Assembly (NCBI RefSeq): GCF_002245535.1
Contig: NZ_NKCN01000028.1
Span: forward strand, 1-62,365
Reading direction: 5' to 3'
DNA length: 62,365 nucleotides
Source of the DNA: Mycobacterium lehmannii
GTDB taxonomy: Bacteria > Actinomycetota > Actinomycetes > Mycobacteriales > Mycobacteriaceae
Shown here: piece after piece, positions 43,531 to 52,915 of the stretch
How positions within the stretch are numbered: the first letter of the stretch is position 1
How the letters are laid out: each line of letters starts with the position of its first letter
Notes under the pieces: model-generated
The model's input: the letters and a program-made list of their open reading frames with translations, nothing else
Told to the model about the DNA's origin: nothing
The model's database searches: none
Position numbers and translations under genes: made by a program

Positions 43531-44211
43531 ATGCCAACTGTGACATGGGCTCGGGTCGACCCGAGCCGGCGCGCCGCTGTGATCGAAGCGGCGGAGGCGG
43601 AGTTCGGGGCGCACGGCTACTCCCAGGGCAGCCTGAACGTCATCGCACGCCGCGCGGGTGTCGCGAAGGGAAGCCTGTTCCAGTACTTCGCCGACAAGCG
43701 CGACCTCTACGCCTACATCGCAGATCTAGGCAGCCAGCGGGTGCGCTCGTATATCGAAGATCGAATCCGGGAGCTCGACCCGAGCCGGCCCTTCTTCGAG
43801 TTCCTCACCGATCTGCTCGACACCTGGGTGGCCTATTTCGCCGAGCACCCGCAGGACCGTGCCCTGCATGCCGCATCGAACTTCGAAATCGACGCAGACG
43901 CACGAGTTTCCGTGCACACAGTCATCCATCGCCACTACCTGGAGGTTCTGCGGCCGCTGGTACGCGATGCGCATGCGCGCGGAGACCTGCGTCCCGATTG
44001 CGACACCGACGCGCTGTTGTCGTTGCTGCTGATGATCTTCCCCCACATGGCGCTGGCGCCCTACGTGCGCGGCATGGATCCGGTTCTCGGGCTCGACGAT
44101 CCCACTCCCGATCAGCCGGCACTCGCGGTGCGCAGGCTCGTATCCGTCCTGGCCGAAGCGTTCTCCAGCCGCAGCCCGGCCCGAACAATGACCAAGGAGG
44201 TCCAACAATGA
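43531..44211 (+). CDS. TetR-family regulator upstream of R2lox (Rv0232-like)
   Basis: 226 aa. N-terminal HTH: AVIEAAEAEFGAHGYSQGSL, RRAGVAKGSLFQYFADKRDL. The ligand domain is helical and holds a His/Phe-rich core. ATG 43531 has GGAGG 6-10 bases upstream. Stop overlaps the R2lox start (ATGA 44208-44211). It probably represses this operon through the palindrome at 43501-43515 and releases in response to a fatty-acid-like ligand, which is inference. Rv0232-Rv0233 is the same pair in H37Rv. Confidence 0.87.
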   Translation: MPTVTWARVDPSRRAAVIEAAEAEFGAHGYSQGSLNVIARRAGVAKGSLFQYFADKRDLYAYIADLGSQRVRSYIEDRIRELDPSRPFFEFLTDLLDTWVAYFAEHPQDRALHAASNFEIDADARVSVHTVIHRHYLEVLRPLVRDAHARGDLRPDCDTDALLSLLLMIFPHMALAPYVRGMDPVLGLDDPTPDQPALAVRRLVSVLAEAFSSRSPARTMTKEVQQ

Positions 44212-45146
44212 CACGCAGGAACTCAGCGTCACTCGACGCCGGTGGCCTCAACTGGGACAGCCTCCCGTTGAAGCTCTTCGCAGGGGGCAACGCGAAGTTC
44301 TGGAATCCCGCCGATATCGACTTCTCCCGCGACCGGGAGGACTGGGAGTCCCTGACCGAACTCGAGCGCGATTACGCCGCACGACTGTGTGCGCAGTTCA
44401 TCGCCGGCGAAGAAGCCGTCACCCAGGATATCCAGCCGTTCATGGCCGCGATGCGGGCCGAAGGCCGTTTGGGCGACGAGATGTATCTGACCCAGTTCGC
44501 GTTCGAGGAAGCCAAGCACACCCAGGTGTTCCGGATGTGGTTGGACGCCGTCGGGCTGACCGACGACCTCCACCATTACCTCGATGAGCTTCCGTCGTAC
44601 CGGCGAATCTTTTATGACGAACTGCCGTGCTCGCTGGAGATGTTGAACGCCGACCCGTCCCCCGCCGCGCAGGTTCGCGCATCGGCGACCTACAACCACG
44701 TCATAGAAGGCATGATGGCGTTGACGGGATACTATGCGTGGCACCGTATTTGCGTGGACCGCGGCATCCTGCCCGGCATGCAGGAGTTGGTGCGGCGCAT
44801 CGGCGACGACGAGCGGCGCCACATGGCGTGGGGCACATTCACCTGTCGACGCCACGTCGCCGCCGATGACTCGAACTGGACGGTGTTCGAGGAGCGGATG
44901 AATGAGCTCATTCCACTGGTGCTGCAGAACGCCGATGACGGGTCGACTCTCTACGACGAGATTCCGTTCGGATTGGAAGCCGGCGAGATGAAGCAGTATG
45001 CAAGCGACAAGGGAATGCGGCGATTCGGCACCATCAGCAGTGCCCGGGGCCGCCCGGTCGGTGAGATCGACCTGGACTACTCGCCGCTGACGCTGGAGGA
45101 CACCTTCGCCGACGAGGACGAGAAGGCGTTGGGCGCCTCGGCGTAG
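44208..45146 (+). CDS. R2-like ligand-binding oxidase (R2lox, Rv0233-like)
   Basis: 312 aa ferritin-like protein. Metal ligands fall at the family positions: E68, E101, H104, E167, E202 and H205. V71 (in GEEAV) and Y162 are the residues that form the Val-Tyr ether cross-link known for R2lox, and both are present. R2lox assembles a Mn/Fe site, binds a long-chain fatty acid and is not a ribonucleotide reductase subunit despite the nrdB name used in H37Rv. Coupled to the TetR gene upstream. Confidence 0.93.
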   Translation: MTRRNSASLDAGGLNWDSLPLKLFAGGNAKFWNPADIDFSRDREDWESLTELERDYAARLCAQFIAGEEAVTQDIQPFMAAMRAEGRLGDEMYLTQFAFEEAKHTQVFRMWLDAVGLTDDLHHYLDELPSYRRIFYDELPCSLEMLNADPSPAAQVRASATYNHVIEGMMALTGYYAWHRICVDRGILPGMQELVRRIGDDERRHMAWGTFTCRRHVAADDSNWTVFEERMNELIPLVLQNADDGSTLYDEIPFGLEAGEMKQYASDKGMRRFGTISSARGRPVGEIDLDYSPLTLEDTFADEDEKALGASA

Positions 45147-45162
45147 CCGTAGTGATCGCTCC

Positions 45163-45780
45163 TCACTGACGCGTCATGAAGTACTGCACGCTGTGGTACA
45201 CCTCGCGCAGCAGCATCGGAATTCGCGTGTGAAGGGTTTTGTAGCGGCTGCTGGGCGTGGGCGACGGATGCGCGTCGAGACCCATGTCGGTGGCGATACG
45301 GGTGGCACGGCGCATGTGTAGCGGATCGCTGACGATGAGCACCCGGTTGATTTCATGCTCGGCGAGCAGCGGCTGGGCGTAGACGAAATTCTGCCTGGTG
45401 GTGCGCGACCTGTTCTCGATGAGCAAGCGGTCCGCCGGCACCCCGGCCTTGATCAGCCAGTCGCGCCCTGCCTGGGATTCGGAGAGCGTGTCCCCCTGTC
45501 CTACACCGCCTGTCAGGACCACCCAATCAATCTGTCCCGACTCGTATAAGGCGGCCGCGTGCCGCAGTCGCTCCTCGAGCACCGGCGACGGCTTATCGCC
45601 ATCGACGGCTGCGCCGAGGACGATCGCCGCATCCGCCGGCGCCGGGTCCGACCGTCCGCTGAATGCGCTGATATCGACGGCCAGGCTGAGGACACCTGCG
45701 AGAAGCAGCGCCGGAGCGATTGCGATTCGTCCGATACTCCTGACGAGTCGCCTGCGTCGGATCGACCCGGCTGACCGCAC
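45163..45780 (-). CDS. DUF218 / ElyC-SanA-YdcF family envelope protein
   Basis: 205 aa from GTG 45780; an open frame to 45939 is Arg/His-rich and not protein-like. N-terminal anchor (IAIAPALLLAGVLSLAVDIS), then DUF218: ADAAIVLGAAVDGDKPSPVL, WVVLTGGVGQGDTLSESQAG, LLIENRSRTTRQNFVYAQPL and LIVSDPLHMRRATRIA. These proteins affect cell-envelope precursor handling or vancomycin barrier functions in other bacteria; the reaction is unknown. Confidence 0.8.
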   Translation of the reverse strand: MRSAGSIRRRRLVRSIGRIAIAPALLLAGVLSLAVDISAFSGRSDPAPADAAIVLGAAVDGDKPSPVLEERLRHAAALYESGQIDWVVLTGGVGQGDTLSESQAGRDWLIKAGVPADRLLIENRSRTTRQNFVYAQPLLAEHEINRVLIVSDPLHMRRATRIATDMGLDAHPSPTPSSRYKTLHTRIPMLLREVYHSVQYFMTRQ

Positions 45781-45917
45781 CCGGCCACGATACTGGCGGT
45801 CGTCCGCGCGGAGCCCGACAATCGGCGAACAACGCGGACGGCCGTGCGCCCGATCATGCGGCGTGTTCAATGCCGCCCGCCCGTGCCATCGTCGGTCATC
45901 GGTGCAACGATGCGAGG

Positions 45918-46520
45918 GTGATACTCGGACGTGCCGCATGCGTGGTGGCTGCAGTCACCGTCGCCGCGGCCGCGCGGCACTGGCATACCGGGTGGGGTGC
46001 CACCGGAGCCGAGAAGGGCGAGCGGCTCCCTGGAGACGAATATCCGGTGTCGCGCTTCGGGATGCGCGCGACGCGCGCCGTGACGGTCGATGCCTCCCCC
46101 GAACAGGTATGGCCGTGGATCGTCCAGTTGGGGTTCGGCAAGGCCGGCTGGTACTCCTATGACCTTCTGGACAATCTCGGCCGGCCGAGCGCTCGCAGTG
46201 TGCTGCCGCAGTGGCAGCAGGTCGCTGTGGGCGATGCGGCGGCGCCGATGAATCCGTTGCAGGCAGTGGATGATTCGCCGTGGCGCGTCGCACAGGTCGC
46301 TGTGCCGCATGTGCTGGTGTGGCGGCATGTGAACGCCGGAACGTGGGCGTGGATCCTTCGCCCGCTACCTTCCGGTGGCACACGGCTCGTCACGAGGCTG
46401 CGAATCTCGTACGCCAATCCTGGCGGGCTGGCTTTCGCCCCGATCCTCGAACTCGCCGACTTCCCCATGTACCGCAAGATGCTGCTCGGCATCCGCGAGC
46501 GCGCTGAAAATCGCCGCTGA
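45918..46520 (+). CDS. SRPBCC-fold membrane-anchored protein
   Basis: 200 aa from GTG 45918. N-terminal hydrophobic segment (ACVVAAVTVAAAARHW). The rest has an SRPBCC pattern: TRAVTVDASPEQVWPWIVQL then GWYSYDLLDNLGRPSA and a C-terminal LADFPMYRKMLLGIRERAE. Genes of this type are frequent in mycobacteria, with no proven ligand. The start lies only 137 bp from the divergent DUF218 gene. Confidence 0.75.
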   Translation: MILGRAACVVAAVTVAAAARHWHTGWGATGAEKGERLPGDEYPVSRFGMRATRAVTVDASPEQVWPWIVQLGFGKAGWYSYDLLDNLGRPSARSVLPQWQQVAVGDAAAPMNPLQAVDDSPWRVAQVAVPHVLVWRHVNAGTWAWILRPLPSGGTRLVTRLRISYANPGGLAFAPILELADFPMYRKMLLGIRERAENRR

Positions 46521-46647
46521 GGACGATACGTCCTTGCATCACAGCGTATCTGAGCCACCATTCAGGGAAGCAACTCTGACAACGATAGGCGTCATAGGCC
46601 GCGTCGGTCCGGCGCGGAGGCGTGATTGCGGCTTACGCTTGCAGCTT

Positions 46648-47145
46648 GTGAGGTTGGAGTCCAGCACACTGGCCGCGTTTCTCACCGGCACCATCATGAC
46701 GACCCTCTTGCTGGCCGCCCAAGGCGGTGGCAACCCCCTGCAGGAAATCGCATGGATTCTCCTCGGTGTGGCGTTGAGCCTGCTGACCCGGGCGTACGGG
46801 TTGCATGTCTCGAGCCACGAGGAGGCCGGAGGCGCACAGTACATTGCCGCCTTTCTGCGAAATGTCGCCAGTGGGTGGCCCGTCGTCGCGGCAGCCCTGC
46901 CCACTTTGGCCGTGCTGCTGCTCGCTGCAGCCTTTGACTGGCCCGACGATTGGGAGCATCCCGACGGTGGAGTCACCATCGGTTACACCACGGTCGCGCT
47001 CAACCTCAACGTGGTGTTGCTCTTCTTCTGGGGCGTGATAGCGGCTCGCCAGGCCAGGCTTGCCCGAGCATGGACGGTGGTCATCGGCCTTCTGAATGCG
47101 GGAATGGGCTGGCTCGTCGTCGCCGTCAACCTCGCGCTGAACTGA
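46648..47145 (+). CDS. Small polytopic membrane protein
   Basis: 165 aa from GTG 46648 with four hydrophobic segments (about 5-20, 28-45, 65-90 and 105-160). No family recognised. The hydrophilic loop between segments 2 and 3 has SSHEEAGGAQYIAAFLRN. Position after the SRPBCC gene suggests nothing specific. GTG start is chosen because upstream codons are not membrane-like. Confidence 0.6.
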   Translation: MRLESSTLAAFLTGTIMTTLLLAAQGGGNPLQEIAWILLGVALSLLTRAYGLHVSSHEEAGGAQYIAAFLRNVASGWPVVAAALPTLAVLLLAAAFDWPDDWEHPDGGVTIGYTTVALNLNVVLLFFWGVIAARQARLARAWTVVIGLLNAGMGWLVVAVNLALN

Positions 47146-47237
47146 CGGTCGATGGTGGACCGTGTCGCAGCGGAGCCCTTGGCGAGTTCGGCATATTTCT
47201 ATGACCGGCGCTCGGTTCGTGTGTCAAGATTTCTGCC

Positions 47238-48845
47238 GTGACGTGGGCGGGACCGTTTCCACCAGTTGACGGTTGGGCGCTCACCGCGCGTCCAGTGCGC
47301 CGGGTGGGGTTTGTGCTAACGCTCATCGTGGTCGTGGTTTGCGCCGCGTGCGGCAACTCGAGCGCACCGCCCGCTGGCGCCCCGTCGCCGACAACGCCGA
47401 CAACGGTGGAACACCCGCCTGCGCAATTCGTGGCCGGGCCTTGCCCCGAAACACCGCAACCGGTGCCCGAGTTGGAAGGTGCCCGGTGCGGGGAGTTGGT
47501 GGTGCCCGAGGACCGTACCAAGGCCGGCGGGCGCACGCTGCGTTTGGCGGTGGCGATCATTCCGTCGGAGACGCAGCCACCCTCACCGGATCCGATTGTG
47601 TTCCTCACTGGGGGTCCCGGCGGCGACGCGGTCGCGGATCCGCCGATTCCGAACGATGTGGGCATCAACCGCAACCGGGATCTGATCCTGTTGTCCCAGC
47701 GGGGGACTCACTCGTCGAAGCCGGCGCTGACCTGCCCGGAGATCGACCAGTTCTACGCGCGCCGGGTCGGGCTGGTCTATGACGCGGCCTCCACCGGCGA
47801 TCAGTATGTGCAGGCGGCCCGGGCGTGCCGCGACCGCCTGGCCCCGGAGGCCGACTTTGCGGCGTTCAACTCCACCGAAAGCGCATATGACCTTGCGGAC
47901 CTGCGGACAGCGTTGGGTGTCGACCAGTGGAATGTGTTTTCGCATTCGTATGGCACGGATCTCGCGCTGATCTACATGCGGCACGACGCCGACGGGATCA
48001 GGTCGGTGACCCTCGACGGGGTGGCACCACCCTCGGCCGCCACCCCCGGGTGGACGTGGAGCAGCGCCAAAGAGGCGTTCGACAACATGACCAATGCATG
48101 CGTGGCACAGCCCGCATGTCAGGCGCGCTATCCCGACCTCGCCGAGTCGTTCATCAGACTGGTCAATCAGCTCGAAGAGCGGCCAGTCACCACCACGGTC
48201 GCCGTCCCGTCGGTCGGCGACACCAAAGTCGTCCTCGACGGGGGCGCGCTACTGAACTGGTTCGTCCCGCTGGCCACCCACTTCCCAGAGGAGTTCCCGG
48301 CCGCGATTGACGAACTGGCTCGAAACAATCCCAGGCGGATCGCCGAGCTGTACGCCGAAGTGTGGGCCAATCCCGAGCGGGTCGGGACCATGGGCTGGGG
48401 CCTGACCTTGAGCGTGTGGTGCCGTGAATGGGTCCCGTTCGAATCGGTCGAGGATCAACTCGACAAAGCAAAGCAGGCCTTTCCGGAGTTTCCCGAGTCG
48501 GTTCGCGCCCAAGCGCCGCAACTGCCTTTCCTGCGCGACGCCTGTGCAGCCTGGGATGTGCCCAAGGCGCCCGATGAGATCCGGTCGGTCACCGAGAGCG
48601 CGATCCCGACGCTCGTTCTGTCGGGGAGTTACGACGGACAGACCGGACCCCAATGGGGTGAGTATGTGGCGCAACATCTCTCGCAATCCCACGTCGTGAC
48701 GGTGCCCGGCGTCGCTCATGGCGTGTACACGAATGACTGCGGGGCGAAGGTGATTGCCTCCTTCTACGACAATCCGGGGCGACCGGACACGAGTTGTGTC
48801 GGCGCGACACAACCACCGCCGTACGAGATCATCCCGCCACCATGA
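47238..48845 (+). CDS. Alpha/beta-hydrolase lipoprotein, TAP/CaeA-like peptidase
   Basis: 535 aa. Lipoprotein signal (FVLTLIVVVVCAAC), Pro/Thr linker, then an alpha/beta hydrolase with a C-terminal TAP-like lid. Nucleophile Ser in FSHSYGTDLALIYM, Asp in LSGSYDGQTGPQWG, His in PGVAHGVYTNDCG. It resembles the Rv2223c/Rv2224c (CaeA/Hip1) and Streptomyces tripeptidyl aminopeptidase group, acting outside the membrane. GTG 47238. The stop overlaps the next start (ATGA), coupling it to a second secreted hydrolase. Confidence 0.85.
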   Translation: MTWAGPFPPVDGWALTARPVRRVGFVLTLIVVVVCAACGNSSAPPAGAPSPTTPTTVEHPPAQFVAGPCPETPQPVPELEGARCGELVVPEDRTKAGGRTLRLAVAIIPSETQPPSPDPIVFLTGGPGGDAVADPPIPNDVGINRNRDLILLSQRGTHSSKPALTCPEIDQFYARRVGLVYDAASTGDQYVQAARACRDRLAPEADFAAFNSTESAYDLADLRTALGVDQWNVFSHSYGTDLALIYMRHDADGIRSVTLDGVAPPSAATPGWTWSSAKEAFDNMTNACVAQPACQARYPDLAESFIRLVNQLEERPVTTTVAVPSVGDTKVVLDGGALLNWFVPLATHFPEEFPAAIDELARNNPRRIAELYAEVWANPERVGTMGWGLTLSVWCREWVPFESVEDQLDKAKQAFPEFPESVRAQAPQLPFLRDACAAWDVPKAPDEIRSVTESAIPTLVLSGSYDGQTGPQWGEYVAQHLSQSHVVTVPGVAHGVYTNDCGAKVIASFYDNPGRPDTSCVGATQPPPYEIIPPP

Positions 48846-50389
48846 CCGCGGCGTCGGATGTCGCGGGGATTTCGCGTCGCGGCCTGCTGGGAGGAGCCGT
48901 CGCCGGGGCCGCTGCGCTGGCCCTGTCCGCATGTTCGTCGAACCCTTCGCCGGAACCCACGACGACATCCGCGTCCGACGTGGCAACGGGGTTCGACGAA
49001 CTCGACGCCAAGATCGAAGAGGGCATGAAGGCCTATGCGATACCGGGGGTGGCAGTCGGCGTCCTGGCGGGCGGCCAGGAGTACATAAAGGGCTACGGTG
49101 TCACCAATGTCGACCATCCGGTACCGGTCGACGGCGATACGGTGTTCCGCATCGGTTCCACCACGAAGACTTTCACCGGTACGACGCTGATGCGGCTGGT
49201 GGATCAGGGCAAAGTGGACCTCGATGCTCCGGTCCGCCGCTATCTTCCTGACTTCGCGGTGGCGGACCCGTCAGCCAGCGCCGCTGTCACCGTGCGTCAG
49301 CTTCTCAACCACACAGCGGGCTGGCTGGGCGACGATCTGCAGGACTTCGGCCGTGGTGATGACGCGCTGTCGCGTTATGTCGCGTCGATGACCCGGTTGC
49401 CGCAACTGACACCGCCGGGTGCCGTATTCGCCTACAACAATGCAGGATTGGTCGTGGCGGGGCGGATCATCGAGGTCGTCACCGGGTCCACCTATGAGGC
49501 GGCGGTACAGAATCTGCTGCTCGATCCGCTCGAGCTACAGCACACCCGGTACTTCTCGGACCAGATCATCGGCTTCAATATCGCCGTATCCCACAACGTG
49601 GTTGACGGTAAACCCGTTGTCGACACCGGGTTCTGGGGGTTCCCGCGCAGCTGCAACCCGACCGGCTCGTTGATCTCCAGCGTGCGCGATCAGTTGCGCT
49701 ACGCGCGGTTTCATCTCGGTGACGGTACCGCTCCCAACGGCACTCGGCTGCTGAGCCAACAAGCACTTGTGGCGATGCGCTCCAACCCCGGTGCCGGCGG
49801 CACGCTGCAGGTCGAGCTCACCGGGATGGGGGTGACATGGATGCTGCGCCCCTCGGCCGAGAACGAGACGATCGTGCAGCACGGCGGCACCTGGCAAGGC
49901 CAAAGGTCGGGCTTCTTCATGGTGCCAAGCCGAAACTTCGCGATGACCTTGCTCACCAACTCCGAGGGCGGAGCGCAGCTCACGACCGACCTGTTCGCCG
50001 ATGATTGGGCGCAGCGCCGGTTTGCGGGGATCACCAATACGCCAGCGGAACCGCAAACTTTGAGCGCGGCGGACCTCGCGCCCTACGAAGGGCGATACGT
50101 GACGGAGCAGATCACCGAATCCGGCAGCCTCGAAAAGGTTGTCATCGAGTTCGAGGGCAGGTATGGCCGGCTGCACGGCACCATGAGCGACCTGGCCGAT
50201 CCCAGCACCCACCCCGATGAAGATGCCGATACCAGCGCACATCTGGGGTTCGCCTTCTACCGGCCGGACTATGGACTCGACCTGGGTCCAGACGGTCAAC
50301 CCCTCGGCACCCGTTCCAATTTCATCCGCGACCCGAACGGAAACGTCGCCTGGTTGCGCATGCACGGCCGCCTTTACCGACGGCAATGA
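48842..50389 (+). CDS. Serine hydrolase, class C beta-lactamase/EstB-like lipoprotein
   Basis: 515 aa. Tat-like signal ISRRGLLGGAVAGAAALALSAC with lipobox. The beta-lactamase-fold motifs are S-x-x-K in RIGSTTKTFTG, Y-x-N in FAYNNAGLVV and HGGTWQG near 360. The last 120 residues form a separate beta-domain (LAPYEGRYVTEQITESGSLE). Likely an esterase or D-Ala-D-Ala-type peptidase rather than a true beta-lactamase. ATG 48842 overlaps the upstream stop. Confidence 0.83.
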   Translation: MTAASDVAGISRRGLLGGAVAGAAALALSACSSNPSPEPTTTSASDVATGFDELDAKIEEGMKAYAIPGVAVGVLAGGQEYIKGYGVTNVDHPVPVDGDTVFRIGSTTKTFTGTTLMRLVDQGKVDLDAPVRRYLPDFAVADPSASAAVTVRQLLNHTAGWLGDDLQDFGRGDDALSRYVASMTRLPQLTPPGAVFAYNNAGLVVAGRIIEVVTGSTYEAAVQNLLLDPLELQHTRYFSDQIIGFNIAVSHNVVDGKPVVDTGFWGFPRSCNPTGSLISSVRDQLRYARFHLGDGTAPNGTRLLSQQALVAMRSNPGAGGTLQVELTGMGVTWMLRPSAENETIVQHGGTWQGQRSGFFMVPSRNFAMTLLTNSEGGAQLTTDLFADDWAQRRFAGITNTPAEPQTLSAADLAPYEGRYVTEQITESGSLEKVVIEFEGRYGRLHGTMSDLADPSTHPDEDADTSAHLGFAFYRPDYGLDLGPDGQPLGTRSNFIRDPNGNVAWLRMHGRLYRRQ

Positions 50390-50436
50390 TCTGACGAATA
50401 GCGTTCTGCGCGCGCCGCTTACCGCTGGTTGCCGCT

Positions 50437-51405
50437 TCAGTGTTCTGAAGCGGCCATCGAGTCCTGTTCGTCAAACCCGTCGGGTGTGCTCGAGACCAGC
50501 AGCCAGATCAGCGTCGCCAACCCGGTGAAGACACCTTGGACGGCCAAGAGGAAGGCGATGTACTCGTGCCAACGCGACAGCACGTCGCCGCACCCGTGAC
50601 CGTCCCACGGCAACGTCGACAGGGCCCCAACGAGGCCGGCGGCCAGCACCGTTGCGGTGGCCGCGGTGGCGGCACGCTGTCCGGCATCGGCCAGGGTGCG
50701 GCGAAAGTAGTTGTACTCCACACCGATGGCGAGGAGTAGGACAGGAATGACCGCGACGACCTGTTCGAAGAAGGCGGCGTTGATCGCGCCCTCGCAGAGC
50801 TGTGAGAGCACCGACATCTGTTCGGCGGCCGGGAGCGTCTCGAGTGCGGCTTCGAGCCTGGGATTGACTGTCCGGTCGGTGTCGACATCGAAAAGGTCCA
50901 CGTAGGCGCTTGCGGCCAAGTAGCAGAGCCAGGCTCCGGCGACGAGGGGCACGATGGCGCGGACCCGGGCCCAGTCCGTCGGCGCCGCAATTCGACGCCG
51001 GCTGTTGAACAACGTGAGCGGGTCGGCGTTCAGCGACGCCGCGATGGTCAGGCCCAAGGCGGCGGCATAGATGGTGGCCGTCAGCACGTCAACAGGCAGC
51101 GAACCGACCGCGACGAGGCGCAGGAGATCGACGGCGATCAAGGTTGCCACGCCGGCCCACCACCAGCGCCACAGCCGCGGCGCGTCGCCGTCCGTGCTAG
51201 TCACCACGCGTTTCAGCGCGCCGACCACACCCAGCACGACGGCGTCGACGATGATCACCAGGACCCGCCAGCGGTTCTGACCGGCGTCGGTTTCAAAGAC
51301 CCCCGAGACCAGCTGCTCGCTGTAGGAGAACGCGAACAGCATCAGGAATACGATGCCGAAGATAGCGCGATCTGCCTGTCGGACAACGGGTTTAACCATC
51401 ATCAA
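50437..51405 (-). CDS. Membrane protein, paralogue of 51392-52381
   Basis: 322 aa with about seven membrane segments. It is a clear paralogue of the gene just upstream: both share FSYSEQLVSGV/FSYSEEVVAAV at the first helix, SLNADPLTLF/SLNADPMTIL, PTDWARVRAIVPLV/PTDWMRVRAVVPLV, LCEGAINAAFFEQVVAVIP/LCEGAVSPAFFYQVVAVIP and WHEYIAFLLAVQGV/WHEFLAFVVSVQGL. It starts within the end of the upstream gene (14-bp overlap). Function unknown. Confidence 0.7.
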   Translation of the reverse strand: MMMVKPVVRQADRAIFGIVFLMLFAFSYSEQLVSGVFETDAGQNRWRVLVIIVDAVVLGVVGALKRVVTSTDGDAPRLWRWWWAGVATLIAVDLLRLVAVGSLPVDVLTATIYAAALGLTIAASLNADPLTLFNSRRRIAAPTDWARVRAIVPLVAGAWLCYLAASAYVDLFDVDTDRTVNPRLEAALETLPAAEQMSVLSQLCEGAINAAFFEQVVAVIPVLLLAIGVEYNYFRRTLADAGQRAATAATATVLAAGLVGALSTLPWDGHGCGDVLSRWHEYIAFLLAVQGVFTGLATLIWLLVSSTPDGFDEQDSMAASEH

Positions 51406-52381
51406 GACCCACGAGGCGGCGGTCTGGATCGCTCACCAAGAGGACCCACACCAGCGTCGCCAGACCCGTGCCGAGACCTTGCACCGACACCACAAACGCC
51501 AGAAACTCATGCCAGTACCCCCACACTTGACCGCACCCGATCCCAGCGAACGGCAGCGTGGACAACGCCAGCACAAGGCCGATGGACACCACGGTCACGG
51601 TCGCCGCTGCCGCCGCCCGCTGCACCGGTTCGGCCAGAGCCCGTCGGAAGAAGTTGAACTCCACGCCGAGGGTGAGCAGAAGCAGCGGGATCACGGCGAC
51701 CACTTGGTAGAAGAACGCCGGGCTCACCGCTCCCTCGCACAAGGTCGCCATGGCGCCGAGGTGCTTCGGCAACGGCATCGCGTGGACCTCGGCGGCCAGC
51801 TCGGGGTCGAGAGCCCGTTGAGTATCGAGGTCGAAGAAGTCGTTGAAAGCCGTGGCGGCCAGGTAGCACACGAAGGCGCCCACGACGAGCGGAACGACCG
51901 CCCGTACCCGCATCCAGTCGGTCGGTGCCGCCGCCCGTCGTGTACCGCTGAGGATCGTCATTGGATCGGCGTTGAGCGATAACGCCATTACGAGTCCCAT
52001 CAGGATGGCCATGGCGACCGAAAAGGTCAGGTGGAGCCACAACGGATGGTCCTCGGGGAGCAGGCACAACAAGACGTCGAGTCCGAGCACGGCGCCGACC
52101 GCCACCCACCAGGGACGCCACAGCCGGGAAACCCCGCCGTCGGCTGCGGTGATGCCACGCTTGAGCAGGCCCACGACGGCGAGCACGGCGGCGTCGAGTC
52201 CGACCAGCCCGATCAGCCAGCCGAGCATGTTTTCCTGGTCGATCGCCTCGAGCACGGCGGCGACGACTTCTTCGCTGTAGGAGAAGACGAACAGCAGGAG
52301 GAAGACCACGGCCAGCACGGAGCGACCGCTGCGATGTCGAGCCAGCGTCGAGCCATGATCGGCGTCGGCTTGGACGCTCAC
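51392..52381 (-). CDS. Membrane protein, first of a tandem pair
   Basis: 329 aa, about seven membrane segments, paralogous to the following gene. A periplasmic-looking part carries CEGAVSPAFFYQ and GIGCGQVWGYWHEF, whose cysteines are conserved in both copies (CEGAINAAFFEQ, GHGCGDVLSRWHEY) and may form a disulfide. Start GTG 52381. No known family recognised; the duplicate and overlap suggest that the two may assemble together. Confidence 0.7.
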   Translation of the reverse strand: MSVQADADHGSTLARHRSGRSVLAVVFLLLFVFSYSEEVVAAVLEAIDQENMLGWLIGLVGLDAAVLAVVGLLKRGITAADGGVSRLWRPWWVAVGAVLGLDVLLCLLPEDHPLWLHLTFSVAMAILMGLVMALSLNADPMTILSGTRRAAAPTDWMRVRAVVPLVVGAFVCYLAATAFNDFFDLDTQRALDPELAAEVHAMPLPKHLGAMATLCEGAVSPAFFYQVVAVIPLLLLTLGVEFNFFRRALAEPVQRAAAAATVTVVSIGLVLALSTLPFAGIGCGQVWGYWHEFLAFVVSVQGLGTGLATLVWVLLVSDPDRRLVGLDDG

Positions 52382-52915
52382 CGTAGGCTCCGGAACACGG
52401 GACCCCCCACGCGGCGAATAAGTACGCCCACGTTAATACCCGAGCGGCGGTCCCGGCGGGACATCTCGCGACCTAGCCCCGCTGCTGACGTCCAAGTGCG
52501 GCTCGCCGCCGGGAGCAGTGGCGGTGAGCGCCAGCAGCGCCGTTGCGGGACGGCGGCCTCAAGGGTTTGTGTCAATCGGCTGCTCACGGGTCACCTACGC
52601 GAATCCAGCCAGTCGGGCAATGACCAGGGCGCCTCGAACTCGAACCGACACGGGGCGCGGTGGTCTGCTGTTACACCATCTTCGCGACGTCGAATACCAT
52701 TGTGCCGTTTGCCTTTCCATCAACGGACCGCAACGGGAGGAAGTACGCCTTGAAGGCGTCGCGCGCCGAGTAGAGCGGGCAGGTGAACGCCGTCGCGAGG
52801 GTGTCGCACATGAATGCCTGCCGCCTCGGGGTCTGATCTGTAAACGGAGTAAGGGCAGGTGTTCCACTGGGAACACCTGCCCTTACCCGCTCAACTCATT
52901 TGCTTGTCGCGCACT
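52382..52915. other. Gene-poor region with a tRNA T-arm-like fragment
   Basis: 534 bp with no convincing protein gene. At 52638-52651 on the plus strand lies ACTCGAACCGACAC, the T-arm sequence shared exactly with the two tRNA fragments at 54150 and 56652, but the surrounding bases do not fold as a whole tRNA. The right end holds the hairpin at 52849-52886. Confidence 0.45.
52849..52886 (-). terminator. Long perfect hairpin
   Basis: A 17-bp perfect stem (52849-52865 with 52870-52886) with a 4-base loop, 30 bp past the end of the minus-strand repeat protein gene. It is the strongest hairpin in the window and most likely ends that transcript. Confidence 0.7.
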
